Source: DATBLZ01 sp036555065
GTDB lineage: Bacteria > Pseudomonadota > Gammaproteobacteria > Steroidobacterales > Rariloculaceae
Reading direction: 5' to 3'
DNA length: 64,000 nucleotides
NCBI GenBank assembly: GCA_036555065.1
Contig: DATBLZ010000171.1
Location: 5,443-69,442, forward strand
A program made the position numbers and the translations under genes. The notes beneath the pieces were generated by a model, which saw nothing but the letters and a program-made list of their open reading frames with translations, made no database searches and was not told the origin of the DNA. This document shows, one piece after another, positions 55,407 through 64,000 of the stretch; the first letter of the stretch is position 1, and every line of letters begins with the position of its first letter.

Positions 55407-55433
55407 GGTAAATACGAAACTCCTTTATTTACC
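55407..55433. promoter_or_regulatory. perfect 8+8 inverted repeat, probable operator
   Basis: GGTAAATA, then 11 bases, then TATTTACC. It is AT-rich inside a GC-rich region and is placed about 70 bases upstream of the Wzi-like start on the minus strand. Confidence 0.5.
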
Positions 55434-55606
55434 GGGGGATGATAAGCGAAGTGCGAGTGGGTTTTACATTTGTTCATCTCGCAGTCGCTGCGCAGCGACA
55501 CCCCGCACAACGATTCTGACGACTGCGTCGCAATCTGCAAACACTTAGTCGCGTGCTCTGCGTCGGCGTCGACCGGAAAAGCCGCACGGCGCCGTGAACA
55601 TGCCGG

Positions 55607-55622
55607 TTGGCACGTTAATTGT
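55607..55622 (+). promoter_or_regulatory. sigma-54-type promoter of the riboswitch transcript
   Basis: TTGGCACG (55607-55614), spacer TTAA, then TTGT (55619-55622). The -24 GG and the -12 element are ten bases apart as required; the -12 reads GT instead of GC. Transcription would start near 55634, about 23 bases before the riboswitch. The same bases also form part of an inverted repeat (55608-55639, ends TGGCACGTTA / GTGCCA). Confidence 0.5.
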
Positions 55623-55656
55623 AACTAACGTTTGTGCCACAGCCCGCGCTAGCATG

Positions 55657-55761
55657 GGCTGACAAAGGTAAACCCGCCGCGAGGCGGGGACGCAAAGCCA
55701 CCGGTCTGGCGAGCGGAGTCAATGACGAGTCCGTTCGTTACGACAGCGGGGTTGCCGGGCC
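55657..55761 (+). promoter_or_regulatory. class I cyclic-di-GMP riboswitch (GEMM)
   Basis: The aptamer pattern is clear: GGCU...GGCC closing stem (55657-55660 with 55758-55761), AAAGGTAAACCC, a CCGCC-GCGA-GGCGG hairpin with a GNRA loop, the invariant GGGACGCAAAGCCACCGG, a second long stem, and AGCGGGGTTGCCGG. These match the conserved core of the Vibrio-type c-di-GMP-I aptamer. It sits 85 bases upstream of the lipoprotein gene, so expression of that gene should respond to c-di-GMP. There is no evident terminator hairpin with a U run, so control may be at translation. Confidence 0.9.
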
Positions 55762-55846
55762 ACCGCCGTCACGCGTGGGTCGTCCGCTCCCCGAGCTCGG
55801 TGTGCTCTGCGCACGAGAAGCCGAGTCTTCTAGGGAGTAGGAGTAA

Positions 55847-57358
55847 GTGAAAGTGACTATCGCCGAGCGGACGACGCGGTTTTGCGTCTTGATGGTCTGC
55901 GCTGCCTTGACCGTCGCGTGCAGCGGCGGCGACGATGAAGCGGCACAGAGCACTGGGCCCCCGCCGACCGGCAATTCCGCCCCGACGATCGCAGGTACAC
56001 CCCCACTGACGGCTCAAGTCGGCACGCCGTACTCGTTCACACCGACGGCGAGCGACGCGAACGGCGACGTGTTGACCTTCGGGATACTCAATCCTCCCGC
56101 GTGGGCGACTTTCAGCACCACGACCGGCCAGTTGCAGGGCACGCCGACCGCGGCGGGTACTTTCGCGAACGTCACGATCGGCGTCAGTGACGGGATGGCG
56201 ACGGTAGGTTTGCCGCCGTTTACGATAACGGTCACGGGAGGGCCGCCCCCGCCGCCACCCTCTAACTCCCCGCCGACGATCTCGGGCACGCCGCCGACGT
56301 CGGGCCAAGTCGGAACGCTGTACACGTTCACGCCGACCGCGAGCGATCCGGAGAACGATCCCCTGACGTTCGTGATCGCGAATCGTCCGGCCTGGGCGAC
56401 GTTCACCGCGAGCACGGGGCGGCTGCAGGGCACGCCGACGGCGGCCGGCACTTTCGCGAATGTCGCTATCGGCGTCAGCGACGGGACCACGACCGTAGGG
56501 TTGGCGCCGTTTACGATAACGGTGACGACAGCGCCGCCCCCCCCGAACTCCCCGCCGACGATCTCGGGCACGCCGCCGACATCGGGGCAGGTCGGCACGC
56601 AGTACTCGTTCACGCCGACCGCGAGCGATCCGAACAACGACCCCTTGACGTTCCTGATCGCGAACCGCCCGGCGTGGGCGACGTTCACTGCGAGCACCGG
56701 GCGGCTGCAGGGCACGCCGACGGCGGCCGGAACCTTCGCGAACATCACCATCAGCGTCAATGACGGAACGGCGACGACGTCGCTGCCGGCGTTCACGATC
56801 ACGGTCGCACCCGCGCCGAACTCCCCGCCGACGATCTCGGGCACGCCGCCGACGTCGGTGCTCCAGGACAGTCTGTACTCCTTCACGCCGACGGCGAGCG
56901 ATGCGAACGGCGATACGCTGACGTTCGCGATCACCAACCCACCCGTCTGGGCCACGTTCAGCACGGCGACGGGCCAATTACAGGGCACGCCGACTGCGGG
57001 CGACGTCGGCAGTTACGCCAACGTCACGATCAGCGTCAGCGATGGTTCGGCGACGGCCGCGCTGCCGGCGTTCACGATCACGGTCGTCGCGGTCGGGACG
57101 GGAACAGCCACGTTGACTTGGACGCCCCCGACGCAGAACGAGGACGGCTCGCCTCTGACGGACCTGGCGAGCTATCGCATCCATTGGGGGACGGCGTCGC
57201 GCAACTACACGAACAGCGCGACGATCAGCTCGGGGTTGACGACATACGTCGTCACCAATCTCCTGTCCGGCACCACGTATTACTTCGCAACGACGGCTGG
57301 GAACAGCCAAGGCGTGTATAGCGCCTACTCGAACGAGGCGACCAAAACGATTCCGTAG
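55847..57358 (+). CDS. lipoprotein with four Ig-like repeats and a fibronectin III domain, c-di-GMP-riboswitch controlled
   Basis: The 503-residue protein starts at a GTG with AGGAG four bases upstream. It begins with a signal peptide and lipobox LTVAC (Cys 25; Ser at +2, so outer-membrane sorting is expected). Four putative Ig-like domains (about 43-131, 140-228, 234-320, 325-413) each have TP[T/L][T/S]..VGT.Y.FTPTASD, WATF, LQGTPTA and SDG. They are joined by Pro-rich linkers (GGPPPPPP, APPPP). A fibronectin type III domain (417-503, LTWTPPTQNEDGSPL, YRIHWG) ends it. No sortase or PEP-CTERM tail. I infer a surface matrix/adhesin-type lipoprotein switched by c-di-GMP; no enzyme motif is visible. 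Confidence 0.85.
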   Translation: MKVTIAERTTRFCVLMVCAALTVACSGGDDEAAQSTGPPPTGNSAPTIAGTPPLTAQVGTPYSFTPTASDANGDVLTFGILNPPAWATFSTTTGQLQGTPTAAGTFANVTIGVSDGMATVGLPPFTITVTGGPPPPPPSNSPPTISGTPPTSGQVGTLYTFTPTASDPENDPLTFVIANRPAWATFTASTGRLQGTPTAAGTFANVAIGVSDGTTTVGLAPFTITVTTAPPPPNSPPTISGTPPTSGQVGTQYSFTPTASDPNNDPLTFLIANRPAWATFTASTGRLQGTPTAAGTFANITISVNDGTATTSLPAFTITVAPAPNSPPTISGTPPTSVLQDSLYSFTPTASDANGDTLTFAITNPPVWATFSTATGQLQGTPTAGDVGSYANVTISVSDGSATAALPAFTITVVAVGTGTATLTWTPPTQNEDGSPLTDLASYRIHWGTASRNYTNSATISSGLTTYVVTNLLSGTTYYFATTAGNSQGVYSAYSNEATKTIP

Positions 57359-57364
57359 CCCACC

Positions 57365-57416
57365 TGGGGGCGGCTTTAGCCGCGAAGGGAGTCGCGACTG
57401 AGGTCGCCTCCCACGA
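57365..57416. repeat. two REP-like repeats in the gap before tRNA-Leu
   Basis: TGGGGGCGGCTTTAGCCGCG and then the inverted unit GTCGCGACTGAGGTCGCCTC plus CCAC, nearly touching. Confidence 0.85.
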
Positions 57417-57459
57417 TTCCCACCTGCGGCGCCGCCGCAAAGCGCTCGCGCACACCATA

Positions 57460-57465
57460 TATAAT
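57460..57465 (+). promoter_or_regulatory. -10 element of tRNA-Leu
   Basis: A perfect TATAAT lies 21 bases before the tRNA; the -35 (near 57437) is not a good match. Confidence 0.5.
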
Positions 57466-57486
57466 GGCCGCCATATTTCGTGTACG

Positions 57487-57571
<85 letters not shown>

Positions 57572-57572
57572 G

Positions 57573-57578
57573 TACAAT
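57573..57578 (+). promoter_or_regulatory. possible -10 element of tig
   Basis: TACAAT just after tRNA-Leu would start transcription near 57585, leaving a 38-base leader before the GTG start of tig. Confidence 0.35.
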
Positions 57579-57622
57579 GTTGCGGGCGGATGGGCGATTC
57601 GACTCCACGGGAACGGCGCACG

Positions 57623-58942
57623 GTGACTGATTCGACGAACCTCGACGTTTCGCTCGAGAAAGCCAAGGGCCTCGAGCGCCGGATGACCGTGCGCGTGCCC
57701 GCGGCCGAGATCGAGCGCGAGATCGACGCGCGCTTGATCAAGGTGGGCCGCACGGCCCGAATCAAGGGATTTCGCCCAGGGAAAATTCCGCCCAAAGTCG
57801 TGCGGCAGCACTACGGCCCGCAGGTGCGCCAAGAGGTGCTCGCCGACGTCATACGCGCAAGTTTCTCGCGGGCCGTGCAGCAGGCCGAGCTCAACCCCGC
57901 GGGCGGCCCCGCAATCGAGCCCCTCGGTGGCGCGGACGGCAAGCATTTCAGCTATCGTGCGACGTTCGAGGTCTATCCCGAGATCGCCCTCAAAGGGCTC
58001 GAGAAGCTCGGGATCGACAAGCCCGTCGTGGCGATCACCGCTGCGGACGTCGAGAAAATGATCGAGCGACTACGCCGACAGCGCGCGACTTGGCGGAGCG
58101 TAGATCGCAAGGCGCAGGTCAATGACCGCGTCACCGTCGATTTCACGGGGAAGATCGACGGCACGACGTTCGCGGGCGGCGAAGGCAAGGACGTTCCCGT
58201 CGTGCTCGGCAGCGGGCAGGTCGTCGAGGATTTCGACGCGGCGCTCCGCGATGTCGAGAAGGGCGAAGAGAAGACCGCCAAAGTGAAATTCCCGAAGAAC
58301 TATGGTGTTGCAAGCGTCGCCGGCAACAAGGCCGTGTTCGAGATCCGCGTCAAGGGTGTCGAAGAGCAGGTCTTGCCCGAGATCGACCAAGAGTTTCTGA
58401 GCGCGTTCGGCGTGACCGACGGCGGTCTCGACGCGCTCAAGGTCGAGGTGCGCAAGAACATGCAGCGCGAGCTCGACGAGCGCCACCGACTGCACATGCG
58501 AGCTCAGGCGTTGAACGCCTTGCTCGACGGGAATCGCATCGCCGTGCCGAACGCCCTCGTCATGCAAGAAATGCGCAGTCTGCAGGCGGACGCGATGCGC
58601 CGCCTGGGCACGCAGGATCCCGTGAAGGCGCCGCCGGTCGAGAGCTTCCGCGAGTCGGCGACGCGGCGCGTCCAGCTCGGGCTCCTCGTTCAGGAAGTCA
58701 TCCGCGCCCACAAGGTCGAGCTCGACCGCCACCGCGTAGACCGCCGCATCGAGGAGCTCTCGGCGCCGTACGAGAAGCCGCACGAGGCCGCGCAGCTCTA
58801 TCGGAGCAGCCGCGAGCTCATGGGCCAGGTCGAATCCGCGGTGCTCGAGGATCAGGTCGTCGATTTCCTGCTGGCGCACGGCAAGGTCAAGGACAAGGCC
58901 TCGACCTTCGACGAGTTCATGGGCATGGAGGTGAGCAAGTGA
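57623..58942 (+). CDS. tig: trigger factor
   Basis: The 439-residue ribosome-associated chaperone has an N-terminal ribosome-binding domain with the signature [12 protein letters not shown], an FKBP-type PPIase domain ([19 protein letters not shown]) and a long helical C-terminal chaperone domain. The GTG at 57623 gives a normal N-terminus; an ATG at 57590 would add eleven residues and sit almost at the predicted transcription start. The stop overlaps the clpP GTG. Confidence 0.96.
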   Translation: MTDSTNLDVSLEKAKGLERRMTVRVPAAEIEREIDARLIKVGRTARIKGFRPGKIPPKVVRQHYGPQVRQEVLADVIRASFSRAVQQAELNPAGGPAIEPLGGADGKHFSYRATFEVYPEIALKGLEKLGIDKPVVAITAADVEKMIERLRRQRATWRSVDRKAQVNDRVTVDFTGKIDGTTFAGGEGKDVPVVLGSGQVVEDFDAALRDVEKGEEKTAKVKFPKNYGVASVAGNKAVFEIRVKGVEEQVLPEIDQEFLSAFGVTDGGLDALKVEVRKNMQRELDERHRLHMRAQALNALLDGNRIAVPNALVMQEMRSLQADAMRRLGTQDPVKAPPVESFRESATRRVQLGLLVQEVIRAHKVELDRHRVDRRIEELSAPYEKPHEAAQLYRSSRELMGQVESAVLEDQVVDFLLAHGKVKDKASTFDEFMGMEVSK

Positions 58943-59559
58943 CCACGAAAGCTTTGAATCTGGTTCCGATGGTCGTCGAGCAGACGGCGCGTGGCGAGCG
59001 CGCTTACGACATTTATTCACGTTTGCTCAAGGATCGCGTGATCTTCATCGTCGGCAACATCGACGATCAGGTCGCGAACCTCGTCGTCGCGCAGCTCTTG
59101 TTCCTCGAATCCGAGAATGCCGACAAAGACATTCACCTCTACATAAACTCGCCGGGCGGCATCGTCACAGCGGGCCTTTCGATCTACGACACGATGCAAT
59201 TCATCAGGCCGGACGTGAGCACGATCTGCGTCGGGCAGGCCGCGAGCATGGGCTCGCTGCTATTGGCGGGCGGTACGAAAGGCAAACGCTTCTGCCTGCC
59301 GCACTCGCGCATCATGGTCCACCAGCCGAGCGGCGGCTTCCAGGGCCAAGCGTCCGACATCGATATCCAGGCACGCGAAGTGCTCAAGCTGCGCGAGCAA
59401 TTGAACCAAATAATGGCGCGGCACACGGGACAGACGCTCGAGCGCATTGCCGCCGACAGCGACCGGGACTTCTTCATGGACGGAGCCGCGGCCGTCGAGT
59501 ACGGCTTGATCGATACGGTGCTCGAGAAGCGCGCCGACCCGGCCGCTAAAGCGAGATGA
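58939..59559 (+). CDS. clpP: ATP-dependent Clp protease proteolytic subunit
   Basis: The 206-residue serine peptidase has the catalytic Ser in [12 protein letters not shown], His in [14 protein letters not shown] and Asp in SDRDFF. It is full length. The GTG start overlaps the tig stop by four bases. tig-clpP-clpX-lon is the standard gammaproteobacterial order. Confidence 0.97.
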   Translation: MTTKALNLVPMVVEQTARGERAYDIYSRLLKDRVIFIVGNIDDQVANLVVAQLLFLESENADKDIHLYINSPGGIVTAGLSIYDTMQFIRPDVSTICVGQAASMGSLLLAGGTKGKRFCLPHSRIMVHQPSGGFQGQASDIDIQAREVLKLREQLNQIMARHTGQTLERIAADSDRDFFMDGAAAVEYGLIDTVLEKRADPAAKAR

Positions 59560-59600
59560 ACCAACGACATACAGGCGCCGGAAAACTGGGAGTTGGCGCT

Positions 59601-59629
59601 TTGCAGTCACTTTACAGTAATGCTATAAG
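59601..59629 (+). promoter_or_regulatory. promoter of clpX
   Basis: TTGCAG (59601-59606) and TATAAG (59624-59629), 17 bases apart, in the 113-base gap before clpX. Confidence 0.55.
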
Positions 59630-59672
59630 GCCATTGAGTGGCTTATCGTCGGGAGGCAGAAGGACCTGACTT

Positions 59673-60965
<1,293 letters not shown>

Positions 60966-60983
60966 GCGATCGCAGCGTCGTCC

Positions 60984-63404
60984 ATGGCAACCGAGACAGC
61001 TCTACCCGTCGGCCTCAAGCGCTTGCCGATCCTGCCATTGCGGGACGTCGTCGTTTATCCGCACATGGTCATACCTTTGTTCGTCGGCCGCGAAAAGTCC
61101 GTGGTCGCTCTCGACCAGGCTATGGCCACAACGAAGGAAATCCTGCTCGTCGCCCAGACTCAGGCCGACGTCGACGAGCCTCTTCCTAAGGATCTCTATT
61201 CGGTCGGCACGGTGGCGACGATTCTGCAGCTCCTGAAGCTGCCTGACGGCACCGTCAAAGTGCTCGTCGAAGGCGTCAAGCGGGCGAAGCTCGCGGACCT
61301 CGAGATCGGGGATTGCTTCACGGCCGCGGCCGAGCCGCTCGCCGAGCCGGGCCCTGTCGAAGCCCGCGAGATGGACGTCCTCACGCGTTCCGTCATCGAG
61401 CGATTCCAGCAGTACGTGAAGCTCAACAAGAAGATCCCGCCCGAGATTCTCACGTCGCTTTCCGGAATAGATTCCGCGAGCCGGCTTGCCGACACCGTTG
61501 CGATGCACATGGTGCTCAAGCTCTCGGAGAAGCAGAAGATTCTCGAGCTCGTCGATCCGCGGCCGCGCCTCGAGCACGTGCTCGGGCTCATCGACGCCGA
61601 GATCGACATGTTGCGCATCGAGAAACGCATTCGCGGCCGCGTCAAGCAGCAGATGGAGAAGAGCCAGCGCGAGTACTATCTCAACGAGCAGATGAAGGCG
61701 ATTCAGAAAGAGCTCGGCGAGATGGAGGACGCGCCGAACGAGCTCGCCGACATGGAGCGCCGTATCAAGACGGCCGGCATGTCGAAAGAAGCCAAGGAGA
61801 AGGCGACGTCGGAGCTCAACAAGCTCAAGCTCATGTCGCCGATGTCCGCCGAGGCGACGGTCGTGCGCAACTACGTCGATTGGCTGCTCAAGGCGCCGTG
61901 GAAGAAGCGCACGAAGATTCACCAGGATCTCGTCGAGGCCGAGCGCGTGCTCGAGGAAGACCACTACGGCCTCGAGAAGGTCAAAGAGCGCATCCTCGAG
62001 TATCTGGCCGTGCAGCAGCGCGTCAAGGAGCTCAAGGGGCCGATCCTATGTCTCGTCGGCCCGCCGGGCGTCGGCAAAACGTCGCTCGGGCAGAGCATCG
62101 CCCGCGCGACGAACCGCAAGTTCGTGCGTATGTCGCTCGGCGGCGTTCGGGACGAAGCCGAAATTCGCGGCCACCGGCGCACGTACATCGGCTCGATGCC
62201 CGGCAAGATCATTCAGAATCTCGGCAAGATCAAAGTCCGGAATCCGCTGTTCTTGCTCGACGAAGTCGACAAGATGTCGATGGATTTCCGCGGCGACCCA
62301 TCGTCGGCGCTGCTCGAGGTCCTCGACCCGGAGCAGAATTCGACGTTCAACGATCACTACCTCGAGGTCGATTTCGATTTGTCCGAAGTGATGTTCGTCT
62401 GCACGGCGAACAGCCTCAACATTCCGCCCCCGCTGTTGGATCGCATGGAAGTCATCCGGCTGCCGGGCTACACGGAAGACGAGAAGCTCAATATCTCGAC
62501 GCGTTATCTCGTGCCGAAGCAAATGCGCCTCAATGGGCTCGGCGCGGGAGAGCTGTCGATTTCCGATTCGGCGATCATCGACATCATTCGCTTCTATACG
62601 CGCGAAGCGGGAGTCAGGAACCTCGAGCGCGAAATCGCGAACATTTGCCGCAAAGTCGTCAAGCAGCTGCTGTTGCGGCCGCGCAAGAACACGATGCGCG
62701 TCAACCACGCAAATCTACAGAAGTACCTCGGCGTGCGCAGATTTCGTTACGGGCGCGCCGAAGAGAACGATCAAATCGGTCAAGTTACGGGGCTCGCGTG
62801 GACCGAAGTCGGCGGCGAGCTCCTCACGATCGAGGCGGCGACGGTGCCCGGCAAGGGCAAGCTCATTCAGACCGGGCAGCTCGGGAACGTGATGCAAGAA
62901 TCAGTGCAGGCTGCAATGACCGTCGTTCGCAGTCGTGCAAAGGTGCTCGGCATCGAGGAGAACTTTCAAGCTTCCAACGACGTCCACGTGCACGTTCCCG
63001 AGGGGGCAACGCCGAAGGATGGACCCTCCGCGGGCATCGGAATGTGCGCGGCATTGGTCTCGGCGCTGACGAAAATCCCGGCACGCTCGAATGTCGCGAT
63101 GACCGGCGAGATCACGCTGCGCGGGGAAGTGCTGCCGATCGGCGGCCTCAAGGAAAAGTTGCTCGCGGCACACAGGGGCGGCATCGAGAAGGTATTGATC
63201 CCGTCGGACAACGAGAAAGACCTGGCGGAAATTCCGAAGAACATCAAAGACAAGTTGAACATTGTTCCCGTCAAGTGGATCGACGAGGTGTTCTCGTTGG
63301 CGTTGCAACACATGCCGCATCCGAAAGCGACGGAGCAACCGCCGACGGGCGAGCGCGCAGCGACACCCGCTCAAGAAGAGAGCAAACCGATTCTCCCGCA
63401 CTGA
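60984..63404 (+). CDS. lon: ATP-dependent protease Lon
   Basis: The 806-residue protein has the N-terminal substrate domain ([24 protein letters not shown]), the AAA+ module (Walker [13 protein letters not shown]) and the Ser-Lys protease domain with the catalytic Ser in [11 protein letters not shown] and Lys in [14 protein letters not shown]. It is full length. It lies between clpX and hup. Confidence 0.97.
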   Translation: MATETALPVGLKRLPILPLRDVVVYPHMVIPLFVGREKSVVALDQAMATTKEILLVAQTQADVDEPLPKDLYSVGTVATILQLLKLPDGTVKVLVEGVKRAKLADLEIGDCFTAAAEPLAEPGPVEAREMDVLTRSVIERFQQYVKLNKKIPPEILTSLSGIDSASRLADTVAMHMVLKLSEKQKILELVDPRPRLEHVLGLIDAEIDMLRIEKRIRGRVKQQMEKSQREYYLNEQMKAIQKELGEMEDAPNELADMERRIKTAGMSKEAKEKATSELNKLKLMSPMSAEATVVRNYVDWLLKAPWKKRTKIHQDLVEAERVLEEDHYGLEKVKERILEYLAVQQRVKELKGPILCLVGPPGVGKTSLGQSIARATNRKFVRMSLGGVRDEAEIRGHRRTYIGSMPGKIIQNLGKIKVRNPLFLLDEVDKMSMDFRGDPSSALLEVLDPEQNSTFNDHYLEVDFDLSEVMFVCTANSLNIPPPLLDRMEVIRLPGYTEDEKLNISTRYLVPKQMRLNGLGAGELSISDSAIIDIIRFYTREAGVRNLEREIANICRKVVKQLLLRPRKNTMRVNHANLQKYLGVRRFRYGRAEENDQIGQVTGLAWTEVGGELLTIEAATVPGKGKLIQTGQLGNVMQESVQAAMTVVRSRAKVLGIEENFQASNDVHVHVPEGATPKDGPSAGIGMCAALVSALTKIPARSNVAMTGEITLRGEVLPIGGLKEKLLAAHRGGIEKVLIPSDNEKDLAEIPKNIKDKLNIVPVKWIDEVFSLALQHMPHPKATEQPPTGERAATPAQEESKPILPH

Positions 63405-63422
63405 TGCTCGAAGCGACTTTTG

Positions 63423-63452
63423 TTGACACGTCAAAATCCGCCTTGGTATAAG
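63423..63452 (+). promoter_or_regulatory. strong sigma-70 type promoter of hup
   Basis: Perfect TTGACA (63423-63428) and TATAAG (63447-63452) with an 18-base spacer, in the 169-base gap between lon and hup. Confidence 0.75.
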
Positions 63453-63573
63453 ACTGCGTGTCGCGGAAGCTCGTCGAGAGCACTTCGACGAGTCGTGCGG
63501 CCACTTCCGGACACATCTCAATGGTAGGCGTCGCGTGCGCCTGGGGATCAACCAATCTTTTTAAGGGACAGGA

Positions 63574-63846
63574 ATGAACAAAGCGGAACTCATTGATGCC
63601 GTCGCTGCGTCGGCGAATCTTTCGAAAGCGGATGCAGGGCGTGCCATAGACGCGGTGGTCGATGCCATCGCGAAGTCCTTGAAGAGGGGACAACAAGTTG
63701 CGGTCGTGGGATTCGGGACGTTCAGCGTGAAACACCGCAACGCTCGACAGGGCCGCAATCCACGCACGGGCGAGACGATCCAAATCGCCGCGAGCAACGT
63801 GCCGGGCTTCAAAGCTGGTAAGGCTCTGAAGGATGCCGTAAACTGA
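63574..63846 (+). CDS. hupB: DNA-binding protein HU-beta
   Basis: The 90-residue nucleoid protein has [11 protein letters not shown] at the start and the DNA-arm segment [31 protein letters not shown] is the ribosome-binding site. Its own promoter is described at 63423. In many relatives ppiD follows; here two tRNA genes come next. Confidence 0.97.
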   Translation: MNKAELIDAVAASANLSKADAGRAIDAVVDAIAKSLKRGQQVAVVGFGTFSVKHRNARQGRNPRTGETIQIAASNVPGFKAGKALKDAVN

Positions 63847-63859
63847 CCGGCTCTGTCCC

Positions 63860-63935
63860 GGGTGCTTAGCTCAGCTGGGAGAGCGTCGCCCTTACAAGGC
63901 GAAGGTCGTGGGTTCGATCCCCTCAGCACCCACCA
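63860..63935 (+). tRNA. tRNA-Val (UAC)
   Basis: 76 bases. GGGTGCT pairs with AGCACCC; anticodon stem CGCCC/AGGCG-type with loop centre TAC; CCA encoded. It starts 13 bases after hupB. Confidence 0.97.
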
Positions 63936-63944
63936 GAAAGAGCC

Positions 63945-64000
63945 GGAGTGGTAGTTCAGCTGGTTAGAATACCGGCCTGTCACGCCGGGGGTCGCGGGTT
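63945..64000 (+). tRNA. tRNA-Asp (GUC), cut by the window end
   Basis: The 5' 56 bases are present: GGAGTGG acceptor strand, D-arm GTTCAGCTGGTTAGAA, anticodon arm CCGGC-CTGTCAC-GCCGG with anticodon GTC, and the start of the T-arm. Confidence 0.93.

Larger units (their letters stand above)
55339..55846. other. 508-base divergent control region with riboswitch and operator-like sites
   Basis: No gene. It holds the palindrome at 55407-55433, a sigma-54-like promoter at 55607-55622, a c-di-GMP-I riboswitch at 55657-55761 and a leader with a possible CTCCC/GGGAG interaction (55788-55792 with 55833-55837) near the ribosome-binding site. Confidence 0.7.

Noticed and set aside
55657..55761. Alternative reading as a different riboswitch (e.g. 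cobalamin or glycine)
   Set aside because: The GGTAAACC, GGGACGCAAAGCC and GGGGTTGCCGG blocks fit the c-di-GMP-I aptamer and no other family I know.

Overview
The window is a 64-kb stretch of a high-GC gammaproteobacterial chromosome. Several things point there: the order asd-fimV-truA-accD-folC-dedD-cvpA-purF, the set nrdR-ribD-ribE-ribBA-ribH-nusB-thiL-pgpA, separate parE and parC, the EF-P/EpmA/EpmB lysylation trio, a FimX-like and a FimV-like type IV pilus polarity protein, and tig-clpP-clpX-lon-hup. A short REP-like palindrome (GTGGGAGCGGCTTTAGCCGC and variants) is scattered through the intergenic gaps, as in xanthomonads, pseudomonads and relatives. Genus cannot be read from the sequence; a member of the Steroidobacter/Nevskia/Xanthomonadales side of the class is my guess.

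Layout. 1-3041: 3' part of a large AAA-like/P-domain/WD40 protein. 3149-7757: small lipoprotein, SYLF lipid-binding protein, M48 protease with LemA, DUF4145 protein. 7839-11084: EttA, an HDAC-like deacetylase, NrdR. 11053-17657: riboflavin operon running into nusB-thiL-pgpA and a Ser/Thr kinase with a cyclic-nucleotide-binding domain. 17682-20400: xseB, then a rubrerythrin/Fe-S oxidoreductase/DUF3501 operon. 20501-26820: parE, parC and a FimX-like c-di-GMP receptor. 26919-31237: epmB, efp, epmA, psd, SCO. 31288-34337: prmB, aroC, asd. 34367-44438: fimV, truA, accD, folC, dedD, cvpA, purF and a second Ser/Thr kinase with a degenerate receiver. 44471-46805: lpxH, a periplasmic cyclophilin, folD. 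46895-47253: tRNA-Pro, -Arg, -His, -Lys.

The accessory part is 47254-57358. A 2.0-kb cargo (VOC protein, AraC-type regulator, small membrane protein) lies between tRNA-Lys and an exact 48-bp copy of its 3' half, the footprint of an integrase-type element that has no integrase left. Then come nhaA, an MFS exporter, a glycosyltransferase, a small outer-membrane barrel protein and a Wzi-like capsule protein. Upstream of the Wzi gene, on the other strand, a sigma-54-like promoter and a class I cyclic-di-GMP riboswitch precede a lipoprotein with four Ig-like repeats and a fibronectin III domain. I consider this riboswitch/surface-lipoprotein locus beside capsule-type genes the most interesting part of the window. 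The rest, 57487-64000, is conserved: tRNA-Leu, tig-clpP-clpX-lon, hup, tRNA-Val, tRNA-Asp (cut by the window end).

Themes. c-di-GMP and cell-surface genes recur (FimX-like receptor, FimV, c-di-GMP riboswitch, Wzi). Two eukaryotic-type kinases each carry a sensor-like domain, one at the 3' end of a housekeeping operon and one just behind purF. At least six housekeeping genes take their stop codon from a REP-like repeat.
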